A DNA stretch of 64,000 bases from Trebonia sp963767685. Lineage in GTDB: Bacteria > Actinomycetota > Actinomycetes > Streptosporangiales > Streptosporangiaceae. How positions within the stretch are numbered: position 1 is the first letter of the stretch; each line of letters opens with the position of its first letter. The position numbers were made by a program, and so were the translations under genes. The stretch is taken from the NCBI GenBank assembly GCA_963767685.1, contig CAVYEZ010000005.1, forward strand, positions 124,001 to 188,000, in the 5' to 3' direction. This document shows positions 63,284 to 64,000 of this stretch, one piece after another. The notes under the pieces were generated by a model. That model was not told the origin of the DNA and made no database searches. It worked only from the letters and a program-made list of their open reading frames with translations.

Positions 63284-64000
63284 TCAGCCATCGCTAGCAC
63301 CGCCGAGGCGCTGGAGCAGCAGCGCCTCGGCGAGGACGGCGCGCTCGAACTCCGGCAGGTGGAGCCCCTCGTTCGGGCCGTGCGCACGGGTGTCGGGGTC
63401 CTCGACGCCCGTGACGAGGATGCTCGCGCCCGGGAACGTCTCCTGGAACTCCGCGATGAACGGGATCGAGCCGCCGGTGCCCATGTCGACCGGCGCCGCG
63501 CCGTCCCAGGCCTCGGCGAGGGCGGCGCGCGCGGCGGCGTAGGCCGGCCCGGCGGTCGGCAGCACCGTCGGCTCGCCCGCGTCGACGACCGTGACCGCGA
63601 GGCCGGCCCCCCACGGGACGTGCTTCTCCAGGTGCTCCCGGACCCGCGCGATGGCGTTCTCGGTGGTGTCACCGGGCGCGATGCGGACGGTGACGCGGGC
63701 GCGGGCGACCGGGACGAGGGTATTGGAGGCGCCGGCGACCCGCGGGGCGTCCAGCCCGGTCACCGTGATCGCGGGCCGGGTCCACAGCCGCTCGACGGCC
63801 GGGCCCGCACCGATCCAGCTGGTCCCTGGCGCGACGCCGGACTCGGCGCGCAGCCGCTCCTCCGGGTAGTCCACGTCGGCGGCGGGAGCAGCGACAAGGC
63901 CCGCGACGGCCGGGCTGCCGTCCTCGGTCCACAGCGTCGACAGCAGCCGGGTGAGCGCCATGATGGCGTCAGGGACCAGGCCGCCCCACATGCCGGAGTG
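63284..64000 (-). CDS. M20 family dipeptidase/deacylase (5' end outside window)
   Basis: The 239 visible codons start mid-protein with HSGMWGGLVPDAIMAL, the lid-domain entry of M20 dipeptidases (DLHSGxxGG). The C-terminal half carries the metal-site region DMGTGGSIPFIAEFQETFPG and the final AHGPNEGLHLPEFERAVLAE, where the last His ligand and a conserved Glu lie. Would cleave dipeptides or N-acyl amino acids with zinc. The N-terminus is beyond the right edge. Confidence 0.9.
   Translation of the reverse strand, partial: HSGMWGGLVPDAIMALTRLLSTLWTEDGSPAVAGLVAAPAADVDYPEERLRAESGVAPGTSWIGAGPAVERLWTRPAITVTGLDAPRVAGASNTLVPVARARVTVRIAPGDTTENAIARVREHLEKHVPWGAGLAVTVVDAGEPTVLPTAGPAYAAARAALAEAWDGAAPVDMGTGGSIPFIAEFQETFPGASILVTGVEDPDTRAHGPNEGLHLPEFERAVLAEALLLQRLGGASDG

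Overview
The window is about 70 % G+C and dense with divergent and operon-packed genes. Its gene families are typical of a filamentous actinomycete: a DUF397 plus XRE-DUF5753 pair, a SARP/BTAD regulator, a class II DAHP synthase, an F420-type luciferase-like oxidoreductase, an AAA-LuxR (LAL) regulator and many leaderless GTG/ATG starts. I place it in Actinomycetota, perhaps Streptosporangiales-like. The rank below phylum is a guess. No rRNA, tRNA, CRISPR array or intact insertion sequence was recognised.

Layout. 1-2214: the end of a stress-chaperone operon (GrpE-like, dynamin-like GTPase). 2554-5305: a phosphonate catabolism operon (GntR regulator, TIGR03364-type FAD oxidoreductase, phosphonatase-like HAD hydrolase). 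5412-9398: a SARP regulator and a membrane protein that share an Asn/Gln/Gly motif, a DUF397 gene and an XRE-DUF5753 regulator. 9495-17234: an EamA exporter with its Lrp regulator, two serine-hydrolase homologues (one with a dismantled active site) and a NatAB-like ABC exporter. 17268-17428: a cluster of eight near-consensus DnaA boxes. 17488-21090: acetyltransferase, secreted beta-helix protein, amidohydrolase. 21458-31154: the most unusual locus. It holds acetoacetyl-CoA synthetase, a split PEP-synthase-like kinase resembling phenylphosphate synthase, a biotin carrier, biotin carboxylase, a divergent carboxyltransferase and a HAD phosphatase; I propose a ketone (acetone-type) carboxylation pathway. 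31209-42073: general metabolism (quinone-reductase-like MDR, thiamine pyrophosphokinase, feruloyl-CoA-synthase-like ligase, MFS exporter, zwf, DUF2252, CBS protein, alpha/beta hydrolase). 42213-53379: LAL regulator, a copper amine oxidase remnant, aroG, cupin, deaminase, map, enolase-superfamily enzyme. 53448-56992: a four-gene osmoprotectant ABC importer. 57201-64000: Gfo/Idh oxidoreductase, MmcQ-like protein, ABC exporter, GNAT, CoA-binding protein, a catalytically dead ClpP-like protein with its XRE regulator, and the 3' part of an M20 peptidase.

Seven genes carry eight single-base indels, all in G/C-rich runs, while the sequence on either side still encodes good protein. That pattern fits uncorrected long-read assembly error better than true decay, so those entries are marked pseudogene only in the sense of broken as given. 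Genuine remnants also exist: the copper amine oxidase 3' end at 45619-46020 and a PAS/GAF-type fragment near 39643.

All family assignments come from motifs read by eye. No database search was run.
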